From an uncultured Desulfomonile sp. (GTDB taxonomy: Bacteria > Desulfobacterota > Desulfomonilia > Desulfomonilales > Desulfomonilaceae): a DNA stretch of 7,938 nt. The notes below the pieces were generated by a model. It was given only the letters and a program-made list of their open reading frames with translations, was not told where the DNA came from and ran no database searches. The translations under genes and the position numbers were made by a program. Location: positions 1 through 7,938 of the forward strand of contig CALDNG010000345.1 in the NCBI GenBank assembly GCA_937915285.1. The letters run 5' to 3'. Within the stretch, counting starts at the first letter, position 1. The number at the start of each line of letters is the position of its first letter. This document shows, piece by piece, positions 1 to 6,190 of the stretch.

Positions 1-1044
1 CTCGAACGATTCAGAGGGTTTTCGGCCTTTCCACATGCTCCCAAGGATTATTAGCGCTCCCACTGCCAGAGCCATGCACATTGTGGTAAACCTCGCAATG
101 TCGAGTAAATGGGCTGCGGTCTGAGATACATCGGCCAGGCCGAGTTGAGCAAGATATTTGGGAATGGCTAAGGCCCTGCTGACTGCGACAATCAGCATTA
201 TGCTACCCATCACCACCTTGATCATGTGCTCTTTAACATAAGTGGTTCCAATCGCTCCCAGTTGAACTCCCAACAGGGATCCCGCCAGGATTATAAGAGT
301 TAAACGTATATCGACCATTCCGTGTATTGCCCACTTGATCGAGCCGCCCAATCCCATGAGAAATGCAATGACCAGTTCGGTGGCCGATGCTATCAGACTA
401 CCTGCTCCCACCACATAAATCATTCCGGGGACTCCAATAAATCCGCCTACAGCAATGGTTGCTGCCAAAAGGCCGGTAGCAAACCCAACCGGAATAGTGA
501 ACCAAAGAGATATGGTGATATTTGCAGTCTTGAAGTGGATCATAGGTGGCAGATTGATAGACTGCAGTTTCAGAGCCAATGTCGGAGTTTCCCCTTCACC
601 ACCGGCCTTTAAGGACTTCCAGGCGTCAAAAAGGACGTATCCGCCTACAACTATCAGCACTGATACAAATGACACACTTACATATAGATTCGAGCCAGCT
701 TCTCCCCACCGGGACAGGACCATTTCCTGAAGCTTAATTCCAAACTGAACTCCTACGGTGGCCGATGCCGCCATTACAAGACCTAGTTTAAGGTCAACTT
801 GCCCGAATTTCCAACGTTTGTAGGCTCCAACCATCGCTTTCGGGAACTTGTGGCACATGTTGCTGGCAACAGCAACCGCAGCGGGAACTCCAAGACTCAT
901 CATTCCAGGCGTCAAAACAAAAGCCCCGCCAGACCCGATGAAACCGCTGACAAGTCCTCCCACAAATCCGACAGCGAACAGAAAGCTGACATTGAGCCAG
1001 GTAAGGTCAATGAATTTGACGCCTTCGAGGGCTAAATCCGACAT
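1..1044 (-). CDS. TauE/SafE family sulfite/anion permease, partial (C-terminus beyond left edge)
   Basis: The reverse strand reads as one open frame of 348 codons from ATG at 1044 to the window edge, with no stop, so the C-terminus is missing. It is a very hydrophobic inner-membrane protein with the two-fold repeat of the TauE/SafE family. Repeat 1 is at about residues 25-85 (GFVGGLVSGFIGSGGAFVLTP, then SNMCHKFPKA). Repeat 2 is at about 184-246 (PVGFATGLLAATIAVGGFIG, then ATELVIAFLMGLGG). A polar loop at about 140-180 separates the halves. The family exports sulfite, sulfoacetate or related anions, and in sulfate reducers such paralogues may move sulfur oxyanions; the substrate here is not readable from sequence. 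An AAGGAG ribosome site lies 6 bases before the ATG. It is the third gene of a cluster, 23 bases after the 105-residue membrane protein gene. Family confidence is high, substrate confidence low. Confidence 0.9.
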   Translation of the reverse strand, partial: MSDLALEGVKFIDLTWLNVSFLFAVGFVGGLVSGFIGSGGAFVLTPGMMSLGVPAAVAVASNMCHKFPKAMVGAYKRWKFGQVDLKLGLVMAASATVGVQFGIKLQEMVLSRWGEAGSNLYVSVSFVSVLIVVGGYVLFDAWKSLKAGGEGETPTLALKLQSINLPPMIHFKTANITISLWFTIPVGFATGLLAATIAVGGFIGVPGMIYVVGAGSLIASATELVIAFLMGLGGSIKWAIHGMVDIRLTLIILAGSLLGVQLGAIGTTYVKEHMIKVVMGSIMLIVAVSRALAIPKYLAQLGLADVSQTAAHLLDIARFTTMCMALAVGALIILGSMWKGRKPSESFE

Positions 1045-1067
1045 GTTTATCTCCTTCAGATCTATTT

Positions 1068-1385
1068 TTACAAACTCATGCGCAGGCGAGGTCTCGGGCG
1101 CTGAGAAGTCTTCCTGACAACTTTTTCCGGTCTTGGTTGGGTCCTAGTTTTTTCCGCCTCTATACCCAGCGCAGACCAGAGATTGCTGGAAAATGACCCA
1201 TGCGCGAATGAAAAAGCAAACACTGTAGCTATCGGGAACGCAGCGTAATAACCGCCCTTTGAGAATACAGCCATTAAAAAGTCCGCATGACTGAAGGCTG
1301 CCGCATATAAGGCTCCAGTTATGGCGCCATAAAACAGGGTTTTGCCAATTAGTTTTTTCTTGCCAGAAGCTAAACTCAATGTCAT
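1068..1385 (-). CDS. Small two-helix membrane protein with basic C-terminal tail, TauE-associated
   Basis: This 105-residue protein has two predicted membrane helices, at about residues 15-31 and 45-62. They are followed by a conserved-looking segment (FAHGSFSSNLWSALGIEA, about 60-77) and a strongly basic Arg/Lys/Pro tail (78-105) likely to lie in the cytoplasm. AGGAG lies 6 bases before the ATG. It sits directly upstream of the TauE/SafE permease with a 23-base gap, so the two are almost certainly co-transcribed and probably co-translated. I recall similar short proteins next to TauE-like permeases in delta-proteobacteria but cannot verify that here. A partner or accessory subunit of the permease is the natural inference; no biochemical function is known to me. 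A longer overlapping frame starting at 1410 was rejected because it lacks a ribosome site and membrane character. Confidence 0.8.
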   Translation of the reverse strand: MTLSLASGKKKLIGKTLFYGAITGALYAAAFSHADFLMAVFSKGGYYAAFPIATVFAFSFAHGSFSSNLWSALGIEAEKTRTQPRPEKVVRKTSQRPRPRLRMSL

Positions 1386-1402
1386 TTCTTTCTCCTGAAA
1401 TT

Positions 1403-1427
1403 TTTGACATTCCGATGGAGTGTCAAA
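1403..1427 (-). repeat. Inverted repeat just upstream of the 105-residue membrane protein gene
   Basis: Arms TTTGACAtTCC and GGAgTGTCAAA pair over 11 positions with one mismatch around a 3-base loop (GAT). The repeat lies 17 bases before the ATG at 1385, immediately upstream of the AGGAG ribosome site. It could be an mRNA hairpin affecting stability or translation of the downstream genes, or a protein-binding palindrome. The single mismatch would be a G-U wobble on the plus strand but C-A on the minus strand, which slightly favours a DNA operator over a minus-strand RNA stem. Confidence 0.5.
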
Positions 1428-1455
1428 CGGTAAGGCAACTGCAAACGCTATTCGT

Positions 1456-1493
1456 GAAATCCCTCAGAGACTAGGCCCTCATTGAGGGATTTC
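1456..1493 (-). repeat. Perfect 11-bp inverted repeat spanning the stop codon of the 60-residue gene
   Basis: GAAATCCCTCA (1456-1466) and TGAGGGATTTC (1483-1493) are perfectly complementary around a 16-base loop that contains the TAG stop codon of the exported-peptide gene. The stem can gain three inner pairs across a 2-base bulge. No T-rich run follows on the minus strand, so it is not a textbook intrinsic terminator. More likely it is an mRNA processing or stability element, or a partial attenuator, between the first cistron and the two membrane-protein cistrons. Confidence 0.55.
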
Positions 1494-1653
1494 TTAAAGA
1501 TGGTCTCGCTGTTTTCCTGGTCTGGAGCTTATCAACAGTCCCAAAGTCCGGTCGAGAATGTCTCCACAGGGAACTGGCGGTATTGAATTCACCTTCTTCC
1601 GCAAATGCGACCGCCGCTGACATAGCCAAAAACATTTCCACAAACTGCCTCAT
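1471..1653 (-). CDS. Small exported peptide, first gene of the TauE cluster, unknown function
   Basis: This 60-residue reading frame has a convincing signal peptide: hydrophobic residues 4-17 ending in AFA, with likely cleavage after Ala18. The mature peptide is about 42 residues (EEGEFNTASSLW and onward). It turns basic towards the end and has no cysteines. GGAGG lies 5 bases before the ATG, and a sigma-54 type promoter lies about 40 bases upstream, which makes a spurious ORF unlikely. The gene heads the cluster with the 105-residue membrane protein and the permease, and an 85-base gap containing an inverted repeat separates it from the next gene. I do not recognise the family. A small periplasmic accessory peptide for the permease is a guess from position only. 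Confidence 0.65.
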   Translation of the reverse strand: MRQFVEMFLAMSAAVAFAEEGEFNTASSLWRHSRPDFGTVDKLQTRKTARPSLRNPSMRA

Positions 1654-1693
1654 GATGACCTCCAGTTAAGACTTGGCGTTTGTTCATCGTTAA

Positions 1694-1710
1694 TACAATT
1701 AATGTGCCAA
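1694..1710 (-). promoter_or_regulatory. Sigma-54 (-24/-12) promoter of the TauE cluster
   Basis: On the minus strand the sequence reads TTGGCACATTAATTGTA. This matches the consensus TTGGCAC-N5-TTGCA, with GG and the downstream G exactly 12 bases apart; the only deviation in the -12 box is GT for GC. The predicted start lies near 1684, giving a leader of about 30 bases before the ATG at 1653. A sigma-54 promoter requires an ATP-dependent enhancer-binding activator; none is encoded in the window, but candidate binding sites are present further upstream. Confidence 0.6.
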
Positions 1711-1786
1711 AAACTTAACATGCTGTAGTTACATGTGATTCAGGTCATTTTGCGCTAGATGGACTAATGGGGTTTGTGGTCAACAA

Positions 1787-1802
1787 CATTGCAATTCGCA
1801 AC
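1787..1802. promoter_or_regulatory. Palindromic motif, copy 1, candidate activator site
   Basis: The 16 bases have the form CATTGCA-N4-GCAAC, an imperfect palindrome. A second copy with the same form occurs 86 bases away. It lies about 100-120 bases upstream of the predicted sigma-54 start site, where enhancer-binding proteins usually bind. It could equally serve the divergent protease gene. The identity of the binding protein is unknown. Confidence 0.4.
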
Positions 1803-1872
1803 AATGATTTTCTCTGAAGCTTTAAAAGCTGGTTTAGCGGAAGTTTTTCGCTCCAAGGGATCCGCACACCTT

Positions 1873-1888
1873 CATTGCATTATGCAAC
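1873..1888. promoter_or_regulatory. Palindromic motif, copy 2, candidate activator site
   Basis: This is the second CATTGCA-N4-GCAAC copy, and its core TTGCATTATGCAA is a perfect palindrome about a central T. The spacing to copy 1 is 86 bases start to start, close to eight helical turns, so both sites would face the same side of DNA. It lies about 190 bases upstream of the predicted sigma-54 start and about 120 bases upstream of the protease start codon. Confidence 0.4.
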
Positions 1889-1949
1889 TGTTGGACCTGA
1901 GGGGCCAGGTTCGTCCGTCGGTAGTCCGAATCGCATCCAATTAAACATC

Positions 1950-1977
1950 TTGCAGAAATAATCTGGCGGATTATGAT
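1950..1977 (+). promoter_or_regulatory. Weak sigma-70-like promoter candidate for the receiver-Lon gene
   Basis: TTGCAG (1950-1955) and TATGAT (1972-1977) are separated by 16 bases. The -10 box matches the consensus at five of six positions, the -35 box at only three. The start would fall near 1984, giving a leader of about 25 bases. Confidence 0.25.
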
Positions 1978-2002
1978 GTGAGTCTTAAAACGTGTTCTGG
2001 AC

Positions 2003-2007
2003 GAGGG
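2003..2007 (+). promoter_or_regulatory. Ribosome binding site deciding between two adjacent ATG codons
   Basis: GAGGG lies only one base before the ATG at 2009 but four bases before the ATG at 2012. The second ATG therefore has the more workable spacing, giving a protein of 668 rather than 669 residues. Neither choice affects the domains. Confidence 0.5.
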
Positions 2008-2008
2008 A

Positions 2009-4018
2009 ATGATGTCATTTTTTCGTAAAACTGAAACTCAGAAGCCTGAAATACCGGAAGAACTGATCCAAATAAGATCTGAACTTGACAAGGGACGACT
2101 ACCGGAGAACGTCAGGTCTGTAGTGTTGAAGGAACTGGAAAGACTGGAGAAAACAGAAACTTCAGCGGCAGAATACCCCATAGGCTTGAACTATATAGAT
2201 TACCTGATAGATCTCCCGTGGAATTCTTCAACAAATGACAATCTTGATCTGGACAGGGCTATGTCAATTCTCCAACGAAAGCATCACGGACTGCCTCATG
2301 TCAAACAAAGGGTTCTGGAATACCTTGCAGTCAGGACGTTGCGCAATCAGAGTAGATACAGAATTCTGGTTGTTGATGATGAAGAAATGGCCAGGTCCAA
2401 TATTGAGCACGTGCTCTTGAAGGATGGATACGAAGTCGAGGTTTGTTCGAGCGGATTAGAGGCCGTTGAGACGATTGAACACGGTGAGTTCGATCTGGTT
2501 CTTACTGACTTCAGGATGGAGTCGCTTGATGGTGTTCAGCTCGTAGAATCCATCAAAAAGAATTTTCCCAATACCGACATTGTGATGGTAACAGGCTACG
2601 CAACGGTTGACACTGCAGTGAAGGCTTTCACGACGGGGGTCTCAAATTTTCTGGCCAAGCCTTTCAAAATTGATGAACTGCGGACAGTGGTGAAACAGAT
2701 ATGTCAGAAACGCAAGAGCGCTCAAATAACACGAGGCCCCATACTTTGCTTTGCCGGACCTCCCGGAACAGGAAAAACATCCATAGGCCAGGCAATAGCG
2801 GAGGCCATGGAACGAAAATTCGTCCGACTTTCTCTTGCAGGTCTTAGAGATGAGGCTGAATTGAGGGGGCACAGAAGAACATACGTTGGCGCAATGCCGG
2901 GCAGGATAATCGCTGAGATAAAACGGCTCGGGGTAAACAATCCGGTATTCATGCTTGATGAGATTGACAAGATAGGTCAGGATTTCCGGGGGGATCCCGC
3001 ATCCGTATTCCTGGAAATCCTGGATGCTGAACAAAACCGTAATTTTGTGGATCATTACCTGGACGTCCCTTTTGATCTGTCGTCCGTGATGTTTATTGCA
3101 ACGGCAAATGTTGTTGAGAACCTGCCAACCCCTTTGTTGGACCGACTTGAGGTCACATATTTCTCCGGATACACAGAACAGGAGAAACTGGAGATATCAA
3201 GAGATTACATGATTCCCAATCAATTAAAGGATAATGGTCTGAAAGGTTCTCAAGTTGTTTTTACCGATGCGGCGGTCAGACAACTGATATCGGATTATAC
3301 TCGTGAAGCCGGCCTGAGGAATCTGGAGCGCGAAATAGCGAATGTCGTCCGAAAACTGGCCATGATTTCGATACGAGATGGCTTTTCGTCAAAACCTCTT
3401 ACCGTTGACGAAGAGATGGTGACAAGACTCCTAGGCCCGAGAAGGTACCGCCACGAAGTCGCTGACTCGGACAATCAGATTGGGGTATCAACAGGACTTG
3501 TTTGGACAGAGTTTGGTGGGGAGATAATTTTTGTGGAGTCCACCAAAATGAAGGGCACCCAACAACTCATTTTGACCGGCTCTCTGGGAAGTGTCCTTCG
3601 TGAGTCGGCCCAGACGGCCTTAAGCCACATACGAAGCCACGCCCAGTCCTTTGGGATTGAACCGGATTTCTTTTTTGATCAGGACATCCACATCCATATT
3701 CCCGCAGGTTCTATACCAAAAGATGGTCCTTCCGCCGGAGTTACCATCGCCGTATCTCTCATCTCTCTGCTCACTCAAAAGCCAGCCAGGAGGGACGTAG
3801 CGGTTAGTGGTGAAATCACTCTGAGTGGAAAAATTCTTCCGGTGAGTGGAATAAGGGAAAAAATACTGGCGGCGCAAAGAGCCGGAGTAAAAACCGTCGC
3901 CCTTCCCAGCAGCAATAGGGCCGATGTAGAAAGCCTTACACCTGACATTTGCCTTGGCATGGATGTCGTCTTGGTTGATAAAGTTGCCGATCTCGTGGAA
4001 CTGGCCCTGGAGCCTTGA
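2009..4018 (+). CDS. LonA-type ATP-dependent protease with an inserted response-regulator receiver domain and no N-terminal substrate domain
   Basis: This 669-residue cytoplasmic protein is a hybrid. Residues about 15-110 match the helical middle part of LonA that precedes the ATPase (SAEYPIGLNYIDYLIDLPWN, then LEYLAVRTL). The N-terminal substrate-binding domain of ordinary Lon (roughly the first 200-plus residues) is absent. Residues 117-232 form a complete receiver domain: acidic pair D123/D124, phospho-acceptor D167, T195, K217. The AAA+ module follows: Walker A GPPGTGKT at 250-257, Walker B FMLDEID at 314-320, pore-loop Y292, sensor-1 N367, sensor-2 segment near R437. The S16 protease domain has catalytic S575 in KDGPSAG and K618, 43 residues apart as in E. 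coli Lon (S679/K722). The receiver replaces only a short linker ahead of GPILCFAG. Phosphorylation by an unlinked histidine kinase probably gates ATPase or proteolysis; substrates are unknown. It is divergent from the TauE cluster. Confidence 0.95.
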   Translation: MMSFFRKTETQKPEIPEELIQIRSELDKGRLPENVRSVVLKELERLEKTETSAAEYPIGLNYIDYLIDLPWNSSTNDNLDLDRAMSILQRKHHGLPHVKQRVLEYLAVRTLRNQSRYRILVVDDEEMARSNIEHVLLKDGYEVEVCSSGLEAVETIEHGEFDLVLTDFRMESLDGVQLVESIKKNFPNTDIVMVTGYATVDTAVKAFTTGVSNFLAKPFKIDELRTVVKQICQKRKSAQITRGPILCFAGPPGTGKTSIGQAIAEAMERKFVRLSLAGLRDEAELRGHRRTYVGAMPGRIIAEIKRLGVNNPVFMLDEIDKIGQDFRGDPASVFLEILDAEQNRNFVDHYLDVPFDLSSVMFIATANVVENLPTPLLDRLEVTYFSGYTEQEKLEISRDYMIPNQLKDNGLKGSQVVFTDAAVRQLISDYTREAGLRNLEREIANVVRKLAMISIRDGFSSKPLTVDEEMVTRLLGPRRYRHEVADSDNQIGVSTGLVWTEFGGEIIFVESTKMKGTQQLILTGSLGSVLRESAQTALSHIRSHAQSFGIEPDFFFDQDIHIHIPAGSIPKDGPSAGVTIAVSLISLLTQKPARRDVAVSGEITLSGKILPVSGIREKILAAQRAGVKTVALPSSNRADVESLTPDICLGMDVVLVDKVADLVELALEP

Positions 4019-4035
4019 AAGATTCACCCATTGCC

Positions 4036-4056
4036 ATGAACAAAACGTCAGTTCAT
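4036..4056. terminator. Weak hairpin between convergent protease and acetyltransferase genes
   Basis: ATGAAC and GTTCAT form a perfect 6-bp stem around a 9-base loop, in the 41-base gap between two convergent stop codons. The stem is short and no clear T-run follows on either strand, so a bidirectional terminator is only a possibility. Confidence 0.2.
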
Positions 4057-4059
4057 AAA

Positions 4060-4911
4060 TTAACCAAGCTCGAAACTCGTCAAGCCGAACCACTTTTCCA
4101 GTGGTAGATTTGGCGCCAGACCATTGTACATCCTCGTGGTTCTGAATACCTCCAGCATGTCCAGTTCATCGGCGATCGACACCGCTTCCGTGTTCACTTG
4201 AGGCGCATCGAGAAATATTGGCGCCCCTGTCTGGACGTCTCGAGTTAACGCATCGAATATCGACTTTGCAACCGTTTTATTCTCCGCAAACAGTGGTCCT
4301 ATCTTGTAGCCCTCACGGCATTCCCTCATGACTCCATATCCTGCAAATTCTCCGTTCAGCATCATTCCAAGGGCCGTCGTTCCCGGCCGGTTAATCCAGG
4401 ATTTGAGGAAATCCTCCCTGGCAAATCCAAATACCGTTTGATCGTATTCCGCTAGTTGACCGAATGGAGTCTCAACAAGATTCACGATGCTGGAATCCCT
4501 CCGGAATTGCCTGTTCTTGATCCATTTGAACCTGAAATTGAGCCATGACGGTGTGAATTCGGGTTTCTGGAGTGAGACCAGGTCTGGCCTCACGCTGTCC
4601 AATCCAATTGTACGGGCACCCAGATATTTCATGCCCGCATCCCACATTTTCATTCCAAAACCTGTGTTTCGGTACTGTGGTTTAACAATGTAGAAGCCCA
4701 TGAAGCCGTAGGTTTCTCCGTAAGGCACTGCTGAAACCATCGCTACGGGCTCCCCGTCTAGCAGTCCCATGAAAAAGCCGTTCGGGTCCGCTTCATAAAA
4801 ACATTCCGCGTCATGTTTGCCTGGATTCCAACCTTCGAATGTCGCCCAATCCATGGCGATATCCAGTTCATTGCGGTTCATTCGACGAATGGAAAAGGAA
4901 TTTTCATTCAC
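4060..4911 (-). CDS. GNAT family N-acetyltransferase with YitH-type C-terminal domain
   Basis: This 283-residue protein has two acetyltransferase-like halves. The N-terminal GNAT domain (about residues 6-135) has the acetyl-CoA-binding motif A around residues 73-90, with the R81-x-x-G84-x-G86 signature after GFYIVKPQY. The C-terminal half (about 150-283) resembles the Acetyltransf_18/YitH group and ends in the typical RMYNGLAPNLPLEKWFGLTS segment. The family transfers acetyl groups from acetyl-CoA to amines; the acceptor cannot be inferred. The start is GTG at 4911, with AGGG eight bases upstream; an in-frame ATG at residue 11 is the alternative but has no ribosome site. It lies 163 bases after the anti-sigma gene on the same strand, behind a hairpin, so it is probably transcribed on its own. 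Confidence 0.88.
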   Translation of the reverse strand: MNENSFSIRRMNRNELDIAMDWATFEGWNPGKHDAECFYEADPNGFFMGLLDGEPVAMVSAVPYGETYGFMGFYIVKPQYRNTGFGMKMWDAGMKYLGARTIGLDSVRPDLVSLQKPEFTPSWLNFRFKWIKNRQFRRDSSIVNLVETPFGQLAEYDQTVFGFAREDFLKSWINRPGTTALGMMLNGEFAGYGVMRECREGYKIGPLFAENKTVAKSIFDALTRDVQTGAPIFLDAPQVNTEAVSIADELDMLEVFRTTRMYNGLAPNLPLEKWFGLTSFELG

Positions 4912-4967
4912 GTTTCAAGCCCTGCCATTCAATATGGATTTTTACTTGTCAGAATGAGAATGGACGA

Positions 4968-4997
4968 ATTATGCCACCTCATAAATCATGCCCACAA
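4968..4997 (-). promoter_or_regulatory. Possible sigma-70 promoter for the acetyltransferase gene
   Basis: On the minus strand, TTGTGG (4997-4992) and CATAAT (4973-4968) are 18 bases apart. The -10 box matches the consensus at five of six positions, while the -35 box is poor. The site lies about 57 bases before the GTG start and downstream of the hairpin that ends the anti-sigma unit, which fits an independent promoter. Confidence 0.3.
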
Positions 4998-5015
4998 TAG
5001 CTCAAACATTTTCCC

Positions 5016-5057
5016 CCACCGTTTTCTCAGGCCTCAGCGAGTTCTTCGAAACGGTGG
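5016..5057 (-). terminator. Hairpin downstream of the anti-sigma factor gene
   Basis: CCACCGTTT (5016-5024) and AAACGGTGG (5049-5057) form a perfect 9-bp stem around a 24-base loop, beginning 17 bases after the anti-sigma stop codon. No U-tract follows on the minus strand (GGGGAAAATG), so it may be a 3'-end stabilising structure or a Rho-associated end rather than a classical intrinsic terminator. Confidence 0.4.
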
Positions 5058-5074
5058 AAGGTAATGTTGTTTGA

Positions 5075-6190
5075 CTAGAATCGAGAGAGTCCGGAAAGCC
5101 GTTCAGGGAGTTCTCCAGACGGGATTCCGGTTTCAGTCGTTTGTTTCAGTAGCTGACCATTGTGAACATCGAAAAGTTCACTCTTGATCTCAAAGGCCTG
5201 TTTTTTCTCCGTGAGGGATACCAGTAGGACCCGATCTGCATTTAGTCGGGTCTTCATGAGTTCCAGCAGTTCATTAGTCTGGTTGGTCCTGACGCCCTTT
5301 TTGCCGAAAGTCTCAAGAACGACCCGTGGGGGTATGAATTCGAAGTTGCTTCTCATGAGTTCATTCGGCTTAAGGTGCCTATAAAGCGAATCTATCTGCT
5401 CCGTGCTGAAACGGACTGAATTTTCGTCCAGCATTAAGACAACAACTACTTTTGGCAAGGTCTGGCTATTTTCAGAACTCACCTTTGACGATTTGGCTGA
5501 TGGCGCAGGACCGGAATCAGCGGCCCGTTTGGATGAATCCCCGGAGGACTGCGGCGCCTGTTTGCCCTTGAACGGAAGACCTTTGGGAATAAGCGCCACA
5601 TCGGTTTCCGGAGACATCAACTTTAGCCTCTTGGAAGGAGCGTCCCAGGCCTCAGAACTGAGAGTGGCAATGAATTCAGGCTTTCCTGTGGGATATAACA
5701 GGAAAGCGAAAATCACGGTAGCTAGCGCAGCAGTTGCCAATGCAGGGACTTTGAGAAAGGAATATAACCAGTTAAGGAGACTAATGGATTTGGTTTCCTG
5801 GTCATCTTTCCTGGTTCCTTGCCTGGGCAGGGCCATGACAATGTTGTTCCAGGTCTGGTCCGGCATTGAGTCGCCCAAGGCTCTGGTTCTAAGAGTGTCA
5901 ACCTCGTTTCTGCAAAGTTCACAAGAAGACAGATGATCCCTGAGCCTTGATTTAGGATCAGAACCAGATTTCACATAATCAAAAAGTTCCCAGGGTTCCG
6001 GACAGAAAAGCGCCTTGTTGTCTTTTAATACTTTAGTTATATTCCTCAAAACGGACATTTCGGTCCGACACGAATCACATGCCTGAAGATGATTAGCGAC
6101 CTTTTTTTTCTCATCGACAGCAAGTGTGTCATCCATGAATGACAACAGCAAGTCCGTTGGATGGTCGATATTATTGTCATCTTGAGTCAT
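5075..6190 (-). CDS. Transmembrane anti-sigma factor with tandem zinc-finger motifs and a periplasmic domain
   Basis: This 371-residue protein is encoded directly after an ECF sigma factor with an ATGA overlap. The cytoplasmic N-terminus carries two HxxxCxxC zinc-binding motifs of the anti-sigma (ZAS) type: H34/C38/C41 and H86/C90/C93. One membrane helix spans about residues 147-167 (VPALATAALATVIFAFLLYP). A Ser/Ala/Lys-rich linker at about 205-245 leads to a periplasmic domain at about 246-355. That domain's pattern (KVVVVLMLDENS, then LNADRVLLVSL, then ELFDVHNGQLL) resembles CsgG/FlgO/TolB-N-like folds; this is inference. By family behaviour the zinc domain sequesters the sigma factor at the membrane until an envelope signal, possibly sensed by the periplasmic domain, releases it. 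Most anti-sigma factors of this type have a single zinc motif, so the tandem arrangement is notable. Confidence 0.85.
   Translation of the reverse strand: MTQDDNNIDHPTDLLLSFMDDTLAVDEKKKVANHLQACDSCRTEMSVLRNITKVLKDNKALFCPEPWELFDYVKSGSDPKSRLRDHLSSCELCRNEVDTLRTRALGDSMPDQTWNNIVMALPRQGTRKDDQETKSISLLNWLYSFLKVPALATAALATVIFAFLLYPTGKPEFIATLSSEAWDAPSKRLKLMSPETDVALIPKGLPFKGKQAPQSSGDSSKRAADSGPAPSAKSSKVSSENSQTLPKVVVVLMLDENSVRFSTEQIDSLYRHLKPNELMRSNFEFIPPRVVLETFGKKGVRTNQTNELLELMKTRLNADRVLLVSLTEKKQAFEIKSELFDVHNGQLLKQTTETGIPSGELPERLSGLSRF

Larger units (their letters stand above)
1654..2008. other. Divergent intergenic region between the TauE cluster and the receiver-Lon gene
   Basis: These 355 bases hold no supportable gene. 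They contain the sigma-54 type promoter (1694-1710), the two CATTGCA-N4-GCAAC motifs and a weak forward promoter candidate (1950-1977). Several short palindromes are also present: AGCTTTAAAAGCT at 1818-1830; a 7-bp stem at 1836-1852; and a 7-bp stem at 1893-1912 whose single wobble pairs on the plus-strand RNA. The density of dyads suggests a shared regulatory region. Confidence 0.6.

Noticed and set aside
322..1117. Several plus-strand open frames of 78-96 codons
   Set aside because: They lie antisense to the TauE/SafE permease frame, lack ribosome sites and have no coherent protein character.
1973..1981. ATGATGTGA upstream of the protease gene as an alternative start
   Set aside because: The in-frame ATG at 1973 runs into TGA at 1979 after two codons.
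2642..3055. Minus-strand open frame of 137 codons inside the protease gene
   Set aside because: It is the antisense shadow of the AAA+ module, whose motifs are unmistakable on the plus strand.
3620..4093. Minus-strand open frame of 157 codons overlapping the end of the protease gene
   Set aside because: It overlaps both the protease domain and the end of the acetyltransferase gene and shows no recognisable domain.
5403..5936. Plus-strand open frame of 177 codons
   Set aside because: It is antisense to the anti-sigma gene, which has zinc motifs, a membrane helix and translational coupling to the sigma gene.
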